This document shows positions 55,407-64,000 of a stretch of DNA of 64,000 nucleotides, piece after piece; the stretch's first letter is position 1; every line of letters starts with the position of its first letter. Under the pieces are notes generated by a model, which had not been told where the DNA came from, ran no database searches, and saw only the letters and a program-made list of their open reading frames with translations. Location: NCBI GenBank assembly GCA_027858965.1, contig JAQIBS010000244.1, forward strand, positions 1-64,000, in the 5' to 3' direction. The position numbers were made by a program, and so were the translations under genes. This stretch comes from Kiritimatiellia bacterium (GTDB lineage: Bacteria; Verrucomicrobiota; Kiritimatiellia; RFP12; UBA1067).

Positions 55407-58349
55407 CTACTGAATGTAAACCCGCGATCCGCGAAGAGGTCTCGTCTCACGATATCGATCCTGCACTTCTACCGAAGTTAACGCATAGTTGTAAACTCTG
55501 ACATCATCAAGCACCGCGTTGATTGCCAGGTAGCCGTCAAGGCGGTAAGCGCCAAGCAGCAGGTTGGCGGTATTAGCAAATGACAGATCGTTCACAGCAC
55601 CGCTGGCCTGTTCTTTCCCATTCACGTACCAATGGCAGGTCTCATTTTGAGTTGCGGTAAAAACCATGTGATGCCAGAGATTCGGAGTCACAACCGCAGG
55701 AGTCACAAGGTCACCGGTGAGAGTGCCGATCACCGGCAATCCCCCCTGTTTTGCATAAGCAAGCGCTGTGTTGTTTTCATTGATCCGGACATACCACCGA
55801 TTGTTATCGTCCTGATATTTTGAAAGAAAAACATCCAGAGCTCCCGTAATCCCCCTGTGCTTGAGCCACATCTCCACCGTCACCGCATTGCTGACAGACT
55901 CAAAACCGTTCCCGCAATCAACAACATTGGCCACGCCGTCGAAATACAGAGCACCGGAAGAAACTTTTCCAGGGGTATCGTTGGTCCATGTCGGAGTGGA
56001 TGCAAAATTAACCAGGGTGCCATTGTTGTCACCTTGTGAATCGACAGCCTCTGTCCCGCTGCTCTCATCAAGCTTCCACCAGGAAACCAGATTCGTCGTC
56101 ACCACATCCACGTTAATCGCACGATAATTCCGGAGTATTTCGGCCGGACTCAAAGCCCGGTTGTAAATGCGAACATCATCCATCAGCGCCCGGATCGGCA
56201 GAGCCGCCCCATCGTATGCACCGACCAGCAACTTGCCTGCATTCGCAAATGAGGTTTGCAGCAATGTTCCGGCTCCTTGCGGTACGCCATCGACATACCA
56301 GACACAATTGCTGTCCGCCGATGCTGTCAGGGCAACATGATGCCAGACACTGCTAGCGACTACATCTGTTGAGTAGAAGTTGTCGTTTGGGAAAACCGGC
56401 CCACCATTGCTTTTTCCAAAAGTGCTGGGTCTTCCGTCACTGTTCACCCGCAAATACCAGCGATTATCAACGTTCTGATACTTTGTCAGATAGATGTCCC
56501 AACTGCCGGTAATGGCCTCACGTTTGATCCACACCTCGACTGTCATCGCGTTGCTGACCGCACCAAAAGCAGTACCACAATCCACCACATCATTTTCTCC
56601 GTCGAAAAACAGCGCCCCAGACGATGCTGCTCCGGGGGTATCGTTCGTCCAGCCGGGAGAGTCGCTGAAATTGATGAGCGTGCCGTCATTACTGCCGTGT
56701 GAATCAACAGCGGTTAATCCGTCCGTTTCATCAAATTTCCACCAGGCAACCAGGCCGTTAGTCACAACACCAGACTCGACCTTGGCGGTTACACCGGTGG
56801 AGTTCATCATTGCATAAGCCAGATCGCTTCCAATCCGCAGCAGCGCTGGTGTGGTATAGTGATATCGTCCCTCAGCAAAGCCGACAGAAACCGGATAATT
56901 GCTGCCATCCGCATCGGTTGCAACGACCAATGGATCTGCGGCCGCAACCGCATCCTGGGCCGCTTTAACAATCGGCCACTGCTGCAGCTCATTCGCCGGA
57001 GCCCCGGCCAACTGGTTGTTCGAGAGCTTGTTGAGCGCAAAGATAATATTCGTCCCGAATGTAGCCCGTATATCGGCAATGAACCGTGTCAGGTTAGCCG
57101 CATATTCGCTGGCATGACCTTCAATTGCATCTGACTCTCCCTGTGTCCACCCCATACCCAGAACCTCGACCTCATGAAAGGGATATTTATTTTTCATGGC
57201 GCCGATTGTCCGCCAGGCCGTCTGCTGAAAAATCCGGTATAAAGGGCCGTCTGCAGCTCGGTCGGCAGTGCCATCCGGACGCCAGTCAGCGCTGTCATAC
57301 AATGTGCTCCCTCCAACGCCAAACTTCATAACCCCGAGTCTCGCATTAGTGGCAGCGATCATGTCGCGAACATCACGGGCAAAACTCAGCTCCGGGCCAA
57401 AGCGACTGATCGGCGCGTTGGTCAATGCTGGATAGTGGTTGGGCAGATTTTTGACATTGGTATTTGAATTTCCGGATTGCAAGGGCAACAGAGTGTTTTC
57501 AGGAAGATATCCCTCCCCCCCGATGAGGTAAAGCATATCCACATCATCCTGCGGAACAGCCAGCGGACTGCCGGTATCCAGCAGGTACTGATGATAACCC
57601 CACCCCATGGAATTGGACTGTCCACCATAGAGCAGCACATAGGCCTTCTGATCAGCGACCGGGACAATATCCGCATCAAAGACTCCCAGCCCCTCCCAGT
57701 CAGCATAGCTCTCTGTTCCGCTGACCAGGGTAAAAGTATCCGTATCCGGATCATATTCGTAAATACCCGCCGTACCGCCATCCGCACTGGTGCGTACAAA
57801 AAGGTAACGCACACCATCGAAAGCCACATCAAGCCAGGTATCCTGTGGGAATGTCTGGCTCCCGAAGAGCTTCACGCAGGTGTTCTGCGGCTCCTGCGGA
57901 TCCATAAACAAATAGAGCCCCGGTCCTTCGATCGCCGTCCCATGGTAAAACCCGTAATATACACCGTTGCAGGCCCCGACACCATGCCAGTCGGCAAAAT
58001 CATAGCTGCCGCTGATCAGCGGCAGCGACTCAACACCATCATATTGATGCAGACCGGGACCGCCAAAACTGGTACCCCGACTAATCACAAAATAAGCATC
58101 TCCATCAAAACCCGCTCCCTGCCAGACAGATCCGAAAGCCCAGCCCCCGACACGCGAAGCTGTCGCCAGAGGCTGGGTCAGATCAGTAAAGGAGTACAGC
58201 CCCTGATCCATGGCAGCACCGCGATAAAATCCGACATACACAGGCGCACTTGCTTCAGTTTCAGATATAAAAAACATGACGGCTGTGATAAACACAAACC
58301 ACAGCAATTTTTTAGCTGTAACACAACGATTTATTCGTAATATATTCAC
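55407..58349 (-). CDS. Secreted SASA-domain esterase with two LamG domains
   Basis: 980 residues from a GTG with AGGTGG 4 bases upstream; the frame runs on upstream but through a CTAA element. Signal peptide about 10-32. Residues 35-215 hold repeated F-Y-R/H-G-x-A blocks (VGFYRGAAMDQGLYSF, YGFYHGTAIEGPGLY), probably a beta-propeller. Residues about 230-515 are a SASA (sialate O-acetylesterase) SGNH domain: LLYGGQSNSMGWG with the nucleophile Ser and MGWTQGESDA with the conserved Glu. Two LamG domains follow (about 530-750 and 750-970). It likely deacetylates a glycan while bound by the LamG modules. The LamG part is closely similar to the next protein. Confidence 0.82.
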   Translation of the reverse strand: MNILRINRCVTAKKLLWFVFITAVMFFISETEASAPVYVGFYRGAAMDQGLYSFTDLTQPLATASRVGGWAFGSVWQGAGFDGDAYFVISRGTSFGGPGLHQYDGVESLPLISGSYDFADWHGVGACNGVYYGFYHGTAIEGPGLYLFMDPQEPQNTCVKLFGSQTFPQDTWLDVAFDGVRYLFVRTSADGGTAGIYEYDPDTDTFTLVSGTESYADWEGLGVFDADIVPVADQKAYVLLYGGQSNSMGWGYHQYLLDTGSPLAVPQDDVDMLYLIGGEGYLPENTLLPLQSGNSNTNVKNLPNHYPALTNAPISRFGPELSFARDVRDMIAATNARLGVMKFGVGGSTLYDSADWRPDGTADRAADGPLYRIFQQTAWRTIGAMKNKYPFHEVEVLGMGWTQGESDAIEGHASEYAANLTRFIADIRATFGTNIIFALNKLSNNQLAGAPANELQQWPIVKAAQDAVAAADPLVVATDADGSNYPVSVGFAEGRYHYTTPALLRIGSDLAYAMMNSTGVTAKVESGVVTNGLVAWWKFDETDGLTAVDSHGSNDGTLINFSDSPGWTNDTPGAASSGALFFDGENDVVDCGTAFGAVSNAMTVEVWIKREAITGSWDIYLTKYQNVDNRWYLRVNSDGRPSTFGKSNGGPVFPNDNFYSTDVVASSVWHHVALTASADSNCVWYVDGVPQGAGTLLQTSFANAGKLLVGAYDGAALPIRALMDDVRIYNRALSPAEILRNYRAINVDVVTTNLVSWWKLDESSGTEAVDSQGDNNGTLVNFASTPTWTNDTPGKVSSGALYFDGVANVVDCGNGFESVSNAVTVEMWLKHRGITGALDVFLSKYQDDNNRWYVRINENNTALAYAKQGGLPVIGTLTGDLVTPAVVTPNLWHHMVFTATQNETCHWYVNGKEQASGAVNDLSFANTANLLLGAYRLDGYLAINAVLDDVRVYNYALTSVEVQDRYRETRPLRGSRVYIQ

Positions 58350-58357
58350 TTTACCAC

Positions 58358-58474
58358 CTAAAGCTGGTTTAACTACAACCACACGGAGATGTTGTAATAT
58401 GCGCAACCCTAAAAATTTTATTGTTTATTTGTGTTTTAACCGTCGCAACTTTAGTAAAAAACGCTCCGCGTTTT
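58358..58474 (-). repeat. CTAA palindromic element, copy 7
   Basis: CTAAAGCTGG at 58358 and GCAACTTTAG ending 58454, then AAAACGC-tcc-GCGTTTT. Inverted orientation like copy 5. It lies directly upstream of the SASA gene, and its end supplies the AG of that gene's AGGTGG ribosome-binding site. Confidence 0.65.
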
Positions 58475-58537
58475 AAGAATGAGCAAATATTAGTAGCGCC
58501 GGAACTCAGGGGAGGAACGACCAATAAAAATAGATCT

Positions 58538-58594
58538 GTAGGCCGGGTGCCCTCACCCGGCGCACGCAACGCCCGGTAAGGGTACCGGGCCTAC
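58538..58594. repeat. 57-bp BIME-like REP pair, copy 1
   Basis: GTAG-GCCGGGTG-ccct-CACCCGGC, a linker, then CCGGTaagggtACCGG-GCCTAC. Near-identical in reverse complement to 63781-63837. GTAG/CTAC ends mark REP sequences. Confidence 0.75.
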
Positions 58595-58660
58595 AAATTT
58601 AATTCCCCCTCCGCTGGATTGAAACAGGCTGCATTACTAGAACATTCCAATTTTTTCATT

Positions 58661-60109
58661 TTAATTCACTAATATCAGGGTTCCCGCTGGCGGTCCGGGT
58701 ATCGTCACGCGATAGTTCTGCTTAACCTCTTCCGCACTCAACGCACGGTCGTAAATACGGACATCATCGATCACCGCATTGATTGCATAAAGTCCCCCTG
58801 TATTATAAGCACCGATCAGCAGATCGGCTGTGTTTGAGAACGGCAGATCTTTAACAGAGACACTGACCTGCCACTCGCCATTCACATACCAGTGAGCGGT
58901 TCCGTTGCGTTCCGCAGTAAAAACCATATGATGCCAGATATCAACAGGTAAAACAGCGGGAGTATTGAAATTCGCTGTATTGAGAAGGACTGAACCTCCC
59001 TGCGCGGCGTAGGCAAGCGCTGTCTCACCTGCATTCATTCGGAGATACCAGCGGGTATTATCAGCAACATATTTCGTCAAGAAAATGTTTACCGGTGACG
59101 GCACCCCCCAGTACTTGACCCAGATCTCTGCCGTCAGCGCATTGCTGACCGATGAGAGTTTCGCGGCAGTGTTGATCACATCGTTGTCGCCGTCAAAATA
59201 CAGCGCGCCGGAAGAGACTTCACCGGGAGTATCATTAGTCCAGGTCGGTGTGGTGGAAAAACCAACGAGTGTCCCGTAGCCCCCCCCCCATGTATCACGC
59301 GCTTTTGATCCGCTGATTTCCTCGAACTTCCACCAGGAGACCAGATTCGTTGTCACCACACCCGGATCACCGTTGATCGCACGGTAGTTCTGCAGAATTT
59401 CCTCAGCGCTCAGTGCCCGGTTGTAAATACGCACATCGTCCATCAGCGCCCGAATCTCCAGGATTCCTGCGTCGTATGCACCAATCAGCAACTTGCCTGC
59501 ATTAGCAAATGAGGGCTGAACCAATATTCCGGAGCCTTTCGCCACGCCATCGACATACCAGACACAATTGCTGTCTGCCGATGCCGTCAGAGCGACGTGG
59601 TGCCACACATTGCTGGCTACTACCTCTGTTGAGTAGAAGTCGCCACCTGGGAAAATCTGTCCACCGCCGCTTTTTCCATAAGTGCTGGGTCTGCCGTCAC
59701 TGTTCACCCGCAGATACCAGCGGTTGTTGCCGTCCTGAAGCTTTGTCAGGTAGATATCCCAGTTTTCGGTAATGGCCTCCCGTTTGATCCATACCTCGAC
59801 TGTCATCGCATTACTGACCGCACCGAAAGCAGTTCCGCAATCAACCACATCATCACCACCGTCAAAGAAAAGTGCCCCGGATGAAGCCGCACCCGGCGTA
59901 TCATTCGTCCAGGCAGGAGACGCGTTGAAATTAACGAGCGTTCCATCATTGCTGCCAAAGAAATCCGTAGCGGTTGACCCGCTCGTTTCATCAAACTTCC
60001 ACCAGGAGACCAGCCCGTCTGTCACAACTGCAGCGCTGGCTGTCCCTGCAAACAACATCATTAAGGCAAATATCAAAACCCTACATACAGAATCACTTCG
60101 CATCCTCAT
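58661..60109 (-). CDS. Secreted tandem LamG protein
   Basis: 482 residues from the ATG 6 bases after AAGGTG; two in-frame ATGs just upstream are badly spaced. Signal peptide 1-26 (MLFAGTASAA). Two LamG_3 jelly-rolls at about 30-245 and 248-470 (LVSWWKFDETSGSTATDFFG, MTVEVWIKREAIT, WHHVALTASADSNCVWYVDG, RALMDDVRIYNRALSAEEI). The first is over 80% identical by eye to the first LamG of the neighbouring SASA protein, showing recent duplication. It ends AGTLILVN, like the C-termini of the beta-strand-repeat proteins. No enzyme domain; presumably binds glycan. Confidence 0.82.
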   Translation of the reverse strand: MRMRSDSVCRVLIFALMMLFAGTASAAVVTDGLVSWWKFDETSGSTATDFFGSNDGTLVNFNASPAWTNDTPGAASSGALFFDGGDDVVDCGTAFGAVSNAMTVEVWIKREAITENWDIYLTKLQDGNNRWYLRVNSDGRPSTYGKSGGGQIFPGGDFYSTEVVASNVWHHVALTASADSNCVWYVDGVAKGSGILVQPSFANAGKLLIGAYDAGILEIRALMDDVRIYNRALSAEEILQNYRAINGDPGVVTTNLVSWWKFEEISGSKARDTWGGGYGTLVGFSTTPTWTNDTPGEVSSGALYFDGDNDVINTAAKLSSVSNALTAEIWVKYWGVPSPVNIFLTKYVADNTRWYLRMNAGETALAYAAQGGSVLLNTANFNTPAVLPVDIWHHMVFTAERNGTAHWYVNGEWQVSVSVKDLPFSNTADLLIGAYNTGGLYAINAVIDDVRIYDRALSAEEVKQNYRVTIPGPPAGTLILVN

Positions 60110-60533
60110 TTTCATCACCTTTACTTTCTTAATATTTGAATTCCTGCACCATAAAACCACATTATTTTCACATTCATAACTTATTTAAGTATCACCCAAA
60201 ATTAACTTTGCGTCAAGGAGGATTCGCGCAACAATTTGTCGCTGAACAATTTGTCGCCACAATCAGCATTACTAAAAGCAGCCCAAGCATCCTGCTTGGC
60301 TTATTATTGAGGCAAGCCGGGCTACGCCCCGACACGGCAGGATGCTTGCACTACTTTTCCACCGCATCATCCACCACATAGTGGCGGATATACTTTTGTG
60401 CCTGATAAAGTAACTCCGCCGTTACACGGTGGATTATTGTAACGGTTTTCAAACAAACCCGAAGGGTTGTAATTATTGTTAACCCATTTCATCTACAATA
60501 ACATCAGCCCTTCAGTATTAAAATCAGGCGCCT
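60110..60533. other. Repeat-filled spacer
   Basis: No gene. Contains a 14-bp tandem AACAATTTGTCGC repeat (about 60226-60260), GCATCCTGCTTGG and GCAGGATGCTTGC in inverted order around GCCGGGCTACGCCCCG, ACAAACCCGAAGGGTTGT, and the 29-bp repeat at 60485-60513 shared with 1774-1802. Confidence 0.5.
60485..60513. repeat. 29-bp dispersed repeat, copy 2
   Basis: CATTTCATCTACAATAACAT then CAGCCCTTC; 27 of 29 bases as at 1774-1802, same strand. Confidence 0.6.
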
Positions 60534-62501
60534 CTATTTACCCCGTGGATTCTGCATCAGGTAGAGGTAGCCATCCTCGGCACCGCAGACAAGTTCGGGA
60601 ATGCCATCGCCATTAAAGTCAGCAAGCGTGGGGCTTGTGGTGTGACCAGCCAACCTATGTTCTGAGAGATCGCCTTCGCTTTTGAAGAAAAATTTTCCAT
60701 TCGCAGATTTTGTCTGACGATAAAGAGTCACGTTCTTTGAATTGGCCAGGATATCGACCTTGCCATCGCCATCCCAGTCGGCCAGACAGAGCTTGCGGCG
60801 ACCACTGCCACCCGCCTTGTTCTTATTGAGTTGCAGCGGTTTTCCCTTCTCATCAAGAAAAATACGTTGCGGCGGATTGAGTATTAATTTGCCATCGCGC
60901 TTCTCGCGTTTAAAAAATGCCAGAAAGCCCTCATGATCTAGCATTACAAGATCGGTCAGTCCATCGCTATTCCAATCGGTTGCAAAGGGAGTAGTCCGCC
61001 ACTGCGTCAACAAGGCCTTGCCCTCCGGACGCAACCACCCCCAGGCCAGCGCCGGCTGTTCACCCTGCCACTCCACCTCAATGGGGCGGGCCTTCTCAAG
61101 TTTCAAAGTTCCCTGTTTCCCGCTGTTGCGGTACCAGACAATTTTTCCCCAGATGGAATTGGCAATCACATCCAGCAAACCATCGCCATCCCAGTCGGCC
61201 ACCTTGACCGTGGTGTAGCCCCACTTACGCTCACAGGGTCCCTGAATGCTACCATTCTCACCGGCCATGATGCGCAGATTTTCGCCATCCTCCTGGAAAT
61301 ATTTTGGCTCGGCCCATTTCGGTTTAGCAACTCCCTTACCACTGAGATTTTCGATAAATCCAATATATCCAGCGGTGTTACCGCAAACCAGGTCCAGATC
61401 GCCGTCGCCATCCCAGTCAATTGCATCAGGAGTAACCAAAGCACCAAACTTAACCTTATCTGCCTTCTGACGGAAGTAACGCGGATTTTTGAAGAGCGGT
61501 GTCCTGGCGGTGTCAAACTTTCCGATGTTCTCAACAAAGGCCACACGTCCATCTTCATCACCACAGATCAGATCAACATCACCATCTTTATCCCAGTCAA
61601 TTGCCACGGGAGTAATCATCTCCAGATCCATGGTCACCTTGCAGCCAGCCGTATCCTTAATCCACACCCCTGCGGCATACTTCGGCGCAGTGCGGTTGCC
61701 TATATTTTTAAAGTAGGTAAAGCCATCCACAAACTCACCGCAGAGCAGATCCAGATCTCCATCGCCATCAAAGTCAGCAAAGTTTGGATAGGGGTTTCCG
61801 TATACATCAAGAGGTTTATCAGCGGCTTGAACTTTAACAGGCTCAGCATACTCAGGCTTTGCTGAGGTTCCTTTGTTTTTAACAAAGTAGACATATCCGT
61901 GCAATGCTTCGCGCAGCCAGACACCCTTTTCATCATAGCCATCGGCCCAACCATAGCCCTTCCAATCACCGACACCAATCATAATATCCAAAGCACCATC
62001 TCCATCGTAATCTACGTAGCGCCATACATTACCGCGCACCCCGTTCGTATGAACATTGCTTTTAATGCCCTTAATCTCAACTCCATTATCAAGCCCAACG
62101 GATCTGTAATCCTTGAACTCCTTACCATTGGTAATAATGCGAACCTCATCACCAACATAACTTGGTGCGATATTATGAGATCCCCTATCAATCCGTTTTC
62201 CTACCTCAAAGAGCGGCAGTTTGCAGACCGTGCTACCCAACAGGCCAAAGCTATATTTATATAGCTTTGAAGGTTTTGAAATGTTCTCGAAATAATAGGT
62301 TCCGTTATAGGGTTTATCGGGACAGGATACCAGCAAGTCCGTGTCACCATCGCCATCATAGTCCAACGGCATAGGCCAGGCCCAGAGCCCGACACCCAAA
62401 AATGACTCAGCGCCCTCACGGTTATAGGCCAGACGTTCAAAGTCCGCTGCATTAGCGGATAAGGTTAAGATCGATGTGAGAATTAACATATTTTTTTTCA
62501 T
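60534..62501 (-). CDS. Secreted VCBS/FG-GAP repeat protein
   Basis: 655 residues from the ATG 4 bases after GGAGAG; signal peptide 1-18. Nine calcium-binding-loop repeats of the VCBS/FG-GAP type span the protein: DYDGDGDTDLLV, DYDGDGALDIMIG, DFDGDGDLDLLCG, DWDKDGDVDLICG, DWDGDGDLDLVCG, DWDGDGLLDVIA, DWNSDGLTDLVM, DWDGDGKVDILA and DFNGDGIPELVCG. They would fold as a beta-propeller with Ca2+ in each D-x-D-G-D loop. In PVC bacteria such secreted propellers accompany glycan-degradation genes; no catalytic residues are known. Confidence 0.87.
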   Translation of the reverse strand: MKKNMLILTSILTLSANAADFERLAYNREGAESFLGVGLWAWPMPLDYDGDGDTDLLVSCPDKPYNGTYYFENISKPSKLYKYSFGLLGSTVCKLPLFEVGKRIDRGSHNIAPSYVGDEVRIITNGKEFKDYRSVGLDNGVEIKGIKSNVHTNGVRGNVWRYVDYDGDGALDIMIGVGDWKGYGWADGYDEKGVWLREALHGYVYFVKNKGTSAKPEYAEPVKVQAADKPLDVYGNPYPNFADFDGDGDLDLLCGEFVDGFTYFKNIGNRTAPKYAAGVWIKDTAGCKVTMDLEMITPVAIDWDKDGDVDLICGDEDGRVAFVENIGKFDTARTPLFKNPRYFRQKADKVKFGALVTPDAIDWDGDGDLDLVCGNTAGYIGFIENLSGKGVAKPKWAEPKYFQEDGENLRIMAGENGSIQGPCERKWGYTTVKVADWDGDGLLDVIANSIWGKIVWYRNSGKQGTLKLEKARPIEVEWQGEQPALAWGWLRPEGKALLTQWRTTPFATDWNSDGLTDLVMLDHEGFLAFFKREKRDGKLILNPPQRIFLDEKGKPLQLNKNKAGGSGRRKLCLADWDGDGKVDILANSKNVTLYRQTKSANGKFFFKSEGDLSEHRLAGHTTSPTLADFNGDGIPELVCGAEDGYLYLMQNPRGK

Positions 62502-62599
62502 ATAGCTCTCCAATATTTTAGACAGAATTGCCGCTCCTTGCGGTCACTGCCACCACAAAGGTGGCCTTACTGCTTTTCCATGATTTTATTGCTACGCTA

Positions 62600-62720
62600 A
62601 TAATTATCCACAAAAGAACGTAGCACAGCATAGCCGCAACCAAATTCTTTTTTGACAGGATTGTCGCTCCCTGCCTAAATACTTGCTTAGCAATAATCTC
62701 TGCGGCCTCTGCGCCTCTGC
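62600..62720. repeat. Dispersed repeats upstream of the VCBS gene
   Basis: ACGTAGCACAGCATAGCCGC with AACCAAATTCTTTTTTGACA is a shorter relative of 20049-20125 and 39760-39857; CTCTGCGGCCTCTGCGCCTC is an 8-bp-period repeat. No gene. Confidence 0.5.
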
Positions 62721-62735
62721 GAGGGGTCTCCTGTT

Positions 62736-63743
62736 TTACAACTTCTTTGGATCAACCACCACAAACCGGACATTCTTACGTTTCCAGGTATAGGTGATAT
62801 ACACAAGTCCATCAGAGCCCTGAATAACAGCGGGATAGCTGAACTCACCCTTTTCAGTTTCCAGAGTCAGAACATTTTTCCAGTTCACTCCATCAGTGGA
62901 AACACCGACATTAAGAGGAGAACGCCCGCGCGGTGTGTGATTATACACCAGCACATGACGCCCGTCATTCAATGTAACAGCATCGGTGCCGGAGTTGGGG
63001 TTGGGAATATCAAGCAACGACATCTTACCCCAGGTAATTCCATTATCCGGCGAGGTAATCGAAAATACCTTTTTCTCCTTGGTGCGTCCGACCGCCATCA
63101 GCTTACTACCGCCCATAAACAAAATACTTGGCTGAATGGCATTGATCTCCCGACCGTCATTAACCGGACCGATGCGCTCCCAGGTCTTACCCATATCAGA
63201 AGTTTTCTCAAAATGCACGCGCCAGCCGTCAAACTCAGTGGAAGAACCGCAGAGGATACTGCCATCGGCCAGCTGGACCGGCTTGTTCTTTACCGGACCG
63301 TCAAATGTTTTCGGAAGACGCTGTGCCTCACTCCAGCTACGACCATTATCATCAGATACCTTAAGCATCCCCCACCATGTGCGCGGATCAGGACCGACCT
63401 TATAAAAGAGCATTAAGGGACCATCCTTCGGCTGGAAAAGAACCGGGTTCCAGCAGGGATGACGTGTCAGATTCTGCTGCAATCCGCTGGCAACCGGATG
63501 AGCTAGCGACCAACCTCCATCTTTCTTCAACCTGCGCGATGTATAGATGCAGACATCCTTGTTGTGCTCACGGGTTCCACCGAACCAGGCACTCACAAGA
63601 TAGTCACCACTCTCGGCAATGGTAGATGCATGCACTGCTTTGGTCGGCGTTATTTTATTAACAAACTCCTTCAAGACTAATGCACTGTTATCCGCATTTG
63701 CAATTCCTGCCAATAACGCACCGACTATCAACATTTTCATCAT
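62736..63743 (-). CDS. Secreted sialidase/BNR-repeat glycosidase-like protein
   Basis: 335 residues with a short signal peptide (1-17). Matches the BNR/Asp-box neuraminidase-like family: HASTIAESGDYLVSAWFGGT near the N-terminus, RHPCWNPVLFQPKDGP, Asp-box-like KVSDDNGRSWSEAQRL, KTSDMGKTWERIG, ITSPDNGITWGKM and VSTDGVNWKN, and a final YTWKRKNVRFVVVD. Complete sialidases carry an Arg triad that I cannot confirm. The fold covers exo-sialidases and alpha-L-rhamnosidase-type enzymes, so the substrate is open; nagA/nagB and a SASA esterase in the same window make a sialic-acid or amino-sugar role plausible. Confidence 0.8.
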   Translation of the reverse strand: MMKMLIVGALLAGIANADNSALVLKEFVNKITPTKAVHASTIAESGDYLVSAWFGGTREHNKDVCIYTSRRLKKDGGWSLAHPVASGLQQNLTRHPCWNPVLFQPKDGPLMLFYKVGPDPRTWWGMLKVSDDNGRSWSEAQRLPKTFDGPVKNKPVQLADGSILCGSSTEFDGWRVHFEKTSDMGKTWERIGPVNDGREINAIQPSILFMGGSKLMAVGRTKEKKVFSITSPDNGITWGKMSLLDIPNPNSGTDAVTLNDGRHVLVYNHTPRGRSPLNVGVSTDGVNWKNVLTLETEKGEFSYPAVIQGSDGLVYITYTWKRKNVRFVVVDPKKL

Positions 63744-63780
63744 AATTTTATCCTTCTGATTCTACGTACCAAAACATCTT

Positions 63781-63837
63781 GTAGGCCCGGTACCCTTACC
63801 GGACGTTATGTGCGCCGGGTGAGGGCACCCGGCCTAC
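63781..63837. repeat. 57-bp BIME-like REP pair, copy 2
   Basis: GTAGGCCCGGT through GGCCTAC, the near-perfect reverse complement of 58538-58594. Confidence 0.75.
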
Positions 63838-63873
63838 AGGCCTGCTTTATATTTCAACTGTCTTTTATCTCTT

Positions 63874-63989
63874 AAAACGCGCAGCGTTTTTTCCTAATGC
63901 AGTGATGCATCTAGCACAACCAGTCAATGAAAAAGAGAAACTTACGCATATCACTGAAAGTAAATTTGGTTGCGGTATCGCTGCATTAG
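63874..63989 (+). repeat. CTAA palindromic element, copy 6
   Basis: The clearest copy: AAAACGC-gca-GCGTTTT, then CTAATGCAGTGAT at 63894, GCACAACC, GCATATCACTGA, TTTGGTTGCGG, and ATCGCTGCATTAG ending 63989, so the arms pair over 13 positions with one G-T mismatch. Confidence 0.75.
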
Positions 63990-64000
63990 TTAGTAAACCA

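Noticed and set aside
57477-58340. A 287-codon plus-strand frame antisense to the SASA protein
   Set aside because: No homology or start signal; the opposite strand encodes a coherent signal peptide, SASA and LamG protein.
1-64000. tRNA or rRNA genes
   Set aside because: No cloverleaf with a TTCGA-type T-arm and 3' acceptor stem, and no rRNA core sequence, was recognised by eye; a covariance search would be needed to exclude a tRNA formally.

Overview
ORGANISM. The window looks like the chromosome of a free-living, probably marine or sediment bacterium of the PVC superphylum, most likely Kiritimatiellota or a close Verrucomicrobiota/Lentisphaerota relative (inference). The grounds are a formylglycine sulfatase, a DUF1549/DUF1553 + DUF1501 + PPC + LamG gene set, secreted proteins built of autotransporter-associated beta-strand repeats, GLUG, VCBS and LamG repeats, Tat-exported Gfo/Idh proteins, a DUF1080 protein, and spacers full of diverged repeats. 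Housekeeping genes are panD, dnaX, apgM, mtnN, kdsD, exbB-exbD-tonB and yjbQ. No rRNA, tRNA, CRISPR array or prophage was recognised. LAYOUT. 1-2.3 kb: DUF2061 gene and a divergent Xre-type regulator sharing two matching palindromic operators, a phd/parE toxin-antitoxin pair, and panD. 2.3-8.4 kb: a minus-strand cluster of DUF1549/1553, DUF1501, PPC and LamG proteins. 8.6-12.4 kb: a frameshifted remnant, then a Gfo/Idh-nagB-nagA operon. 13-21.5 kb: SGNH hydrolase, mtnN, dnaX, apgM, and two genes of the ebo set (eboF-like, eboD-like). 21.6-22.3 kb: a non-coding stretch with two tandem minus-strand units, each with a near-perfect sigma-54 promoter and an intrinsic terminator, interpreted as a pair of about 200-nt small RNAs. 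22.7-35.1 kb: relB/yoeB-type toxin-antitoxin pair, a giant GLUG protein, a sulfatase, and a 1780-residue beta-strand-repeat protein. 35.3-46.6 kb: beta-helix protein, FHA sigma-54 activator, yjbQ, DUF1080, fucI, kdsD, exbB-exbD-tonB. 46.9-64 kb: GH28, a second beta-strand-repeat protein, thioredoxin-fold protein, lipoprotein, eboE-like, a broken RAYT transposase, a SASA+LamG protein, a LamG paralogue, a VCBS protein and a sialidase-like protein. HOW IT FITS TOGETHER. Much of the coding capacity serves attack on sulfated, fucosylated, acetylated and amino-sugar glycans: sulfatase, GH28, beta-helix, SASA and sialidase-like proteins outside the cytoplasm, TonB energising uptake, and FucI plus NagB/NagA inside. 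MOST NOTABLE NON-CODING FEATURES. (1) The tandem sigma-54 small-RNA pair. (2) A seven-copy family of roughly 115-145 bp palindromic elements whose terminal inverted repeats start with CTAA and covary in sequence; two copies supply the stop codons of dnaX and fucI. (3) Arrays of unrelated hairpins that all have exactly three-base loops. (4) 7-8 bp-period degenerate repeats of many unrelated unit sequences, several ending right at start codons that lack a Shine-Dalgarno sequence. (5) A REP pair embedded in the reading frame of a RAYT transposase at the joint with a foreign 3' end.
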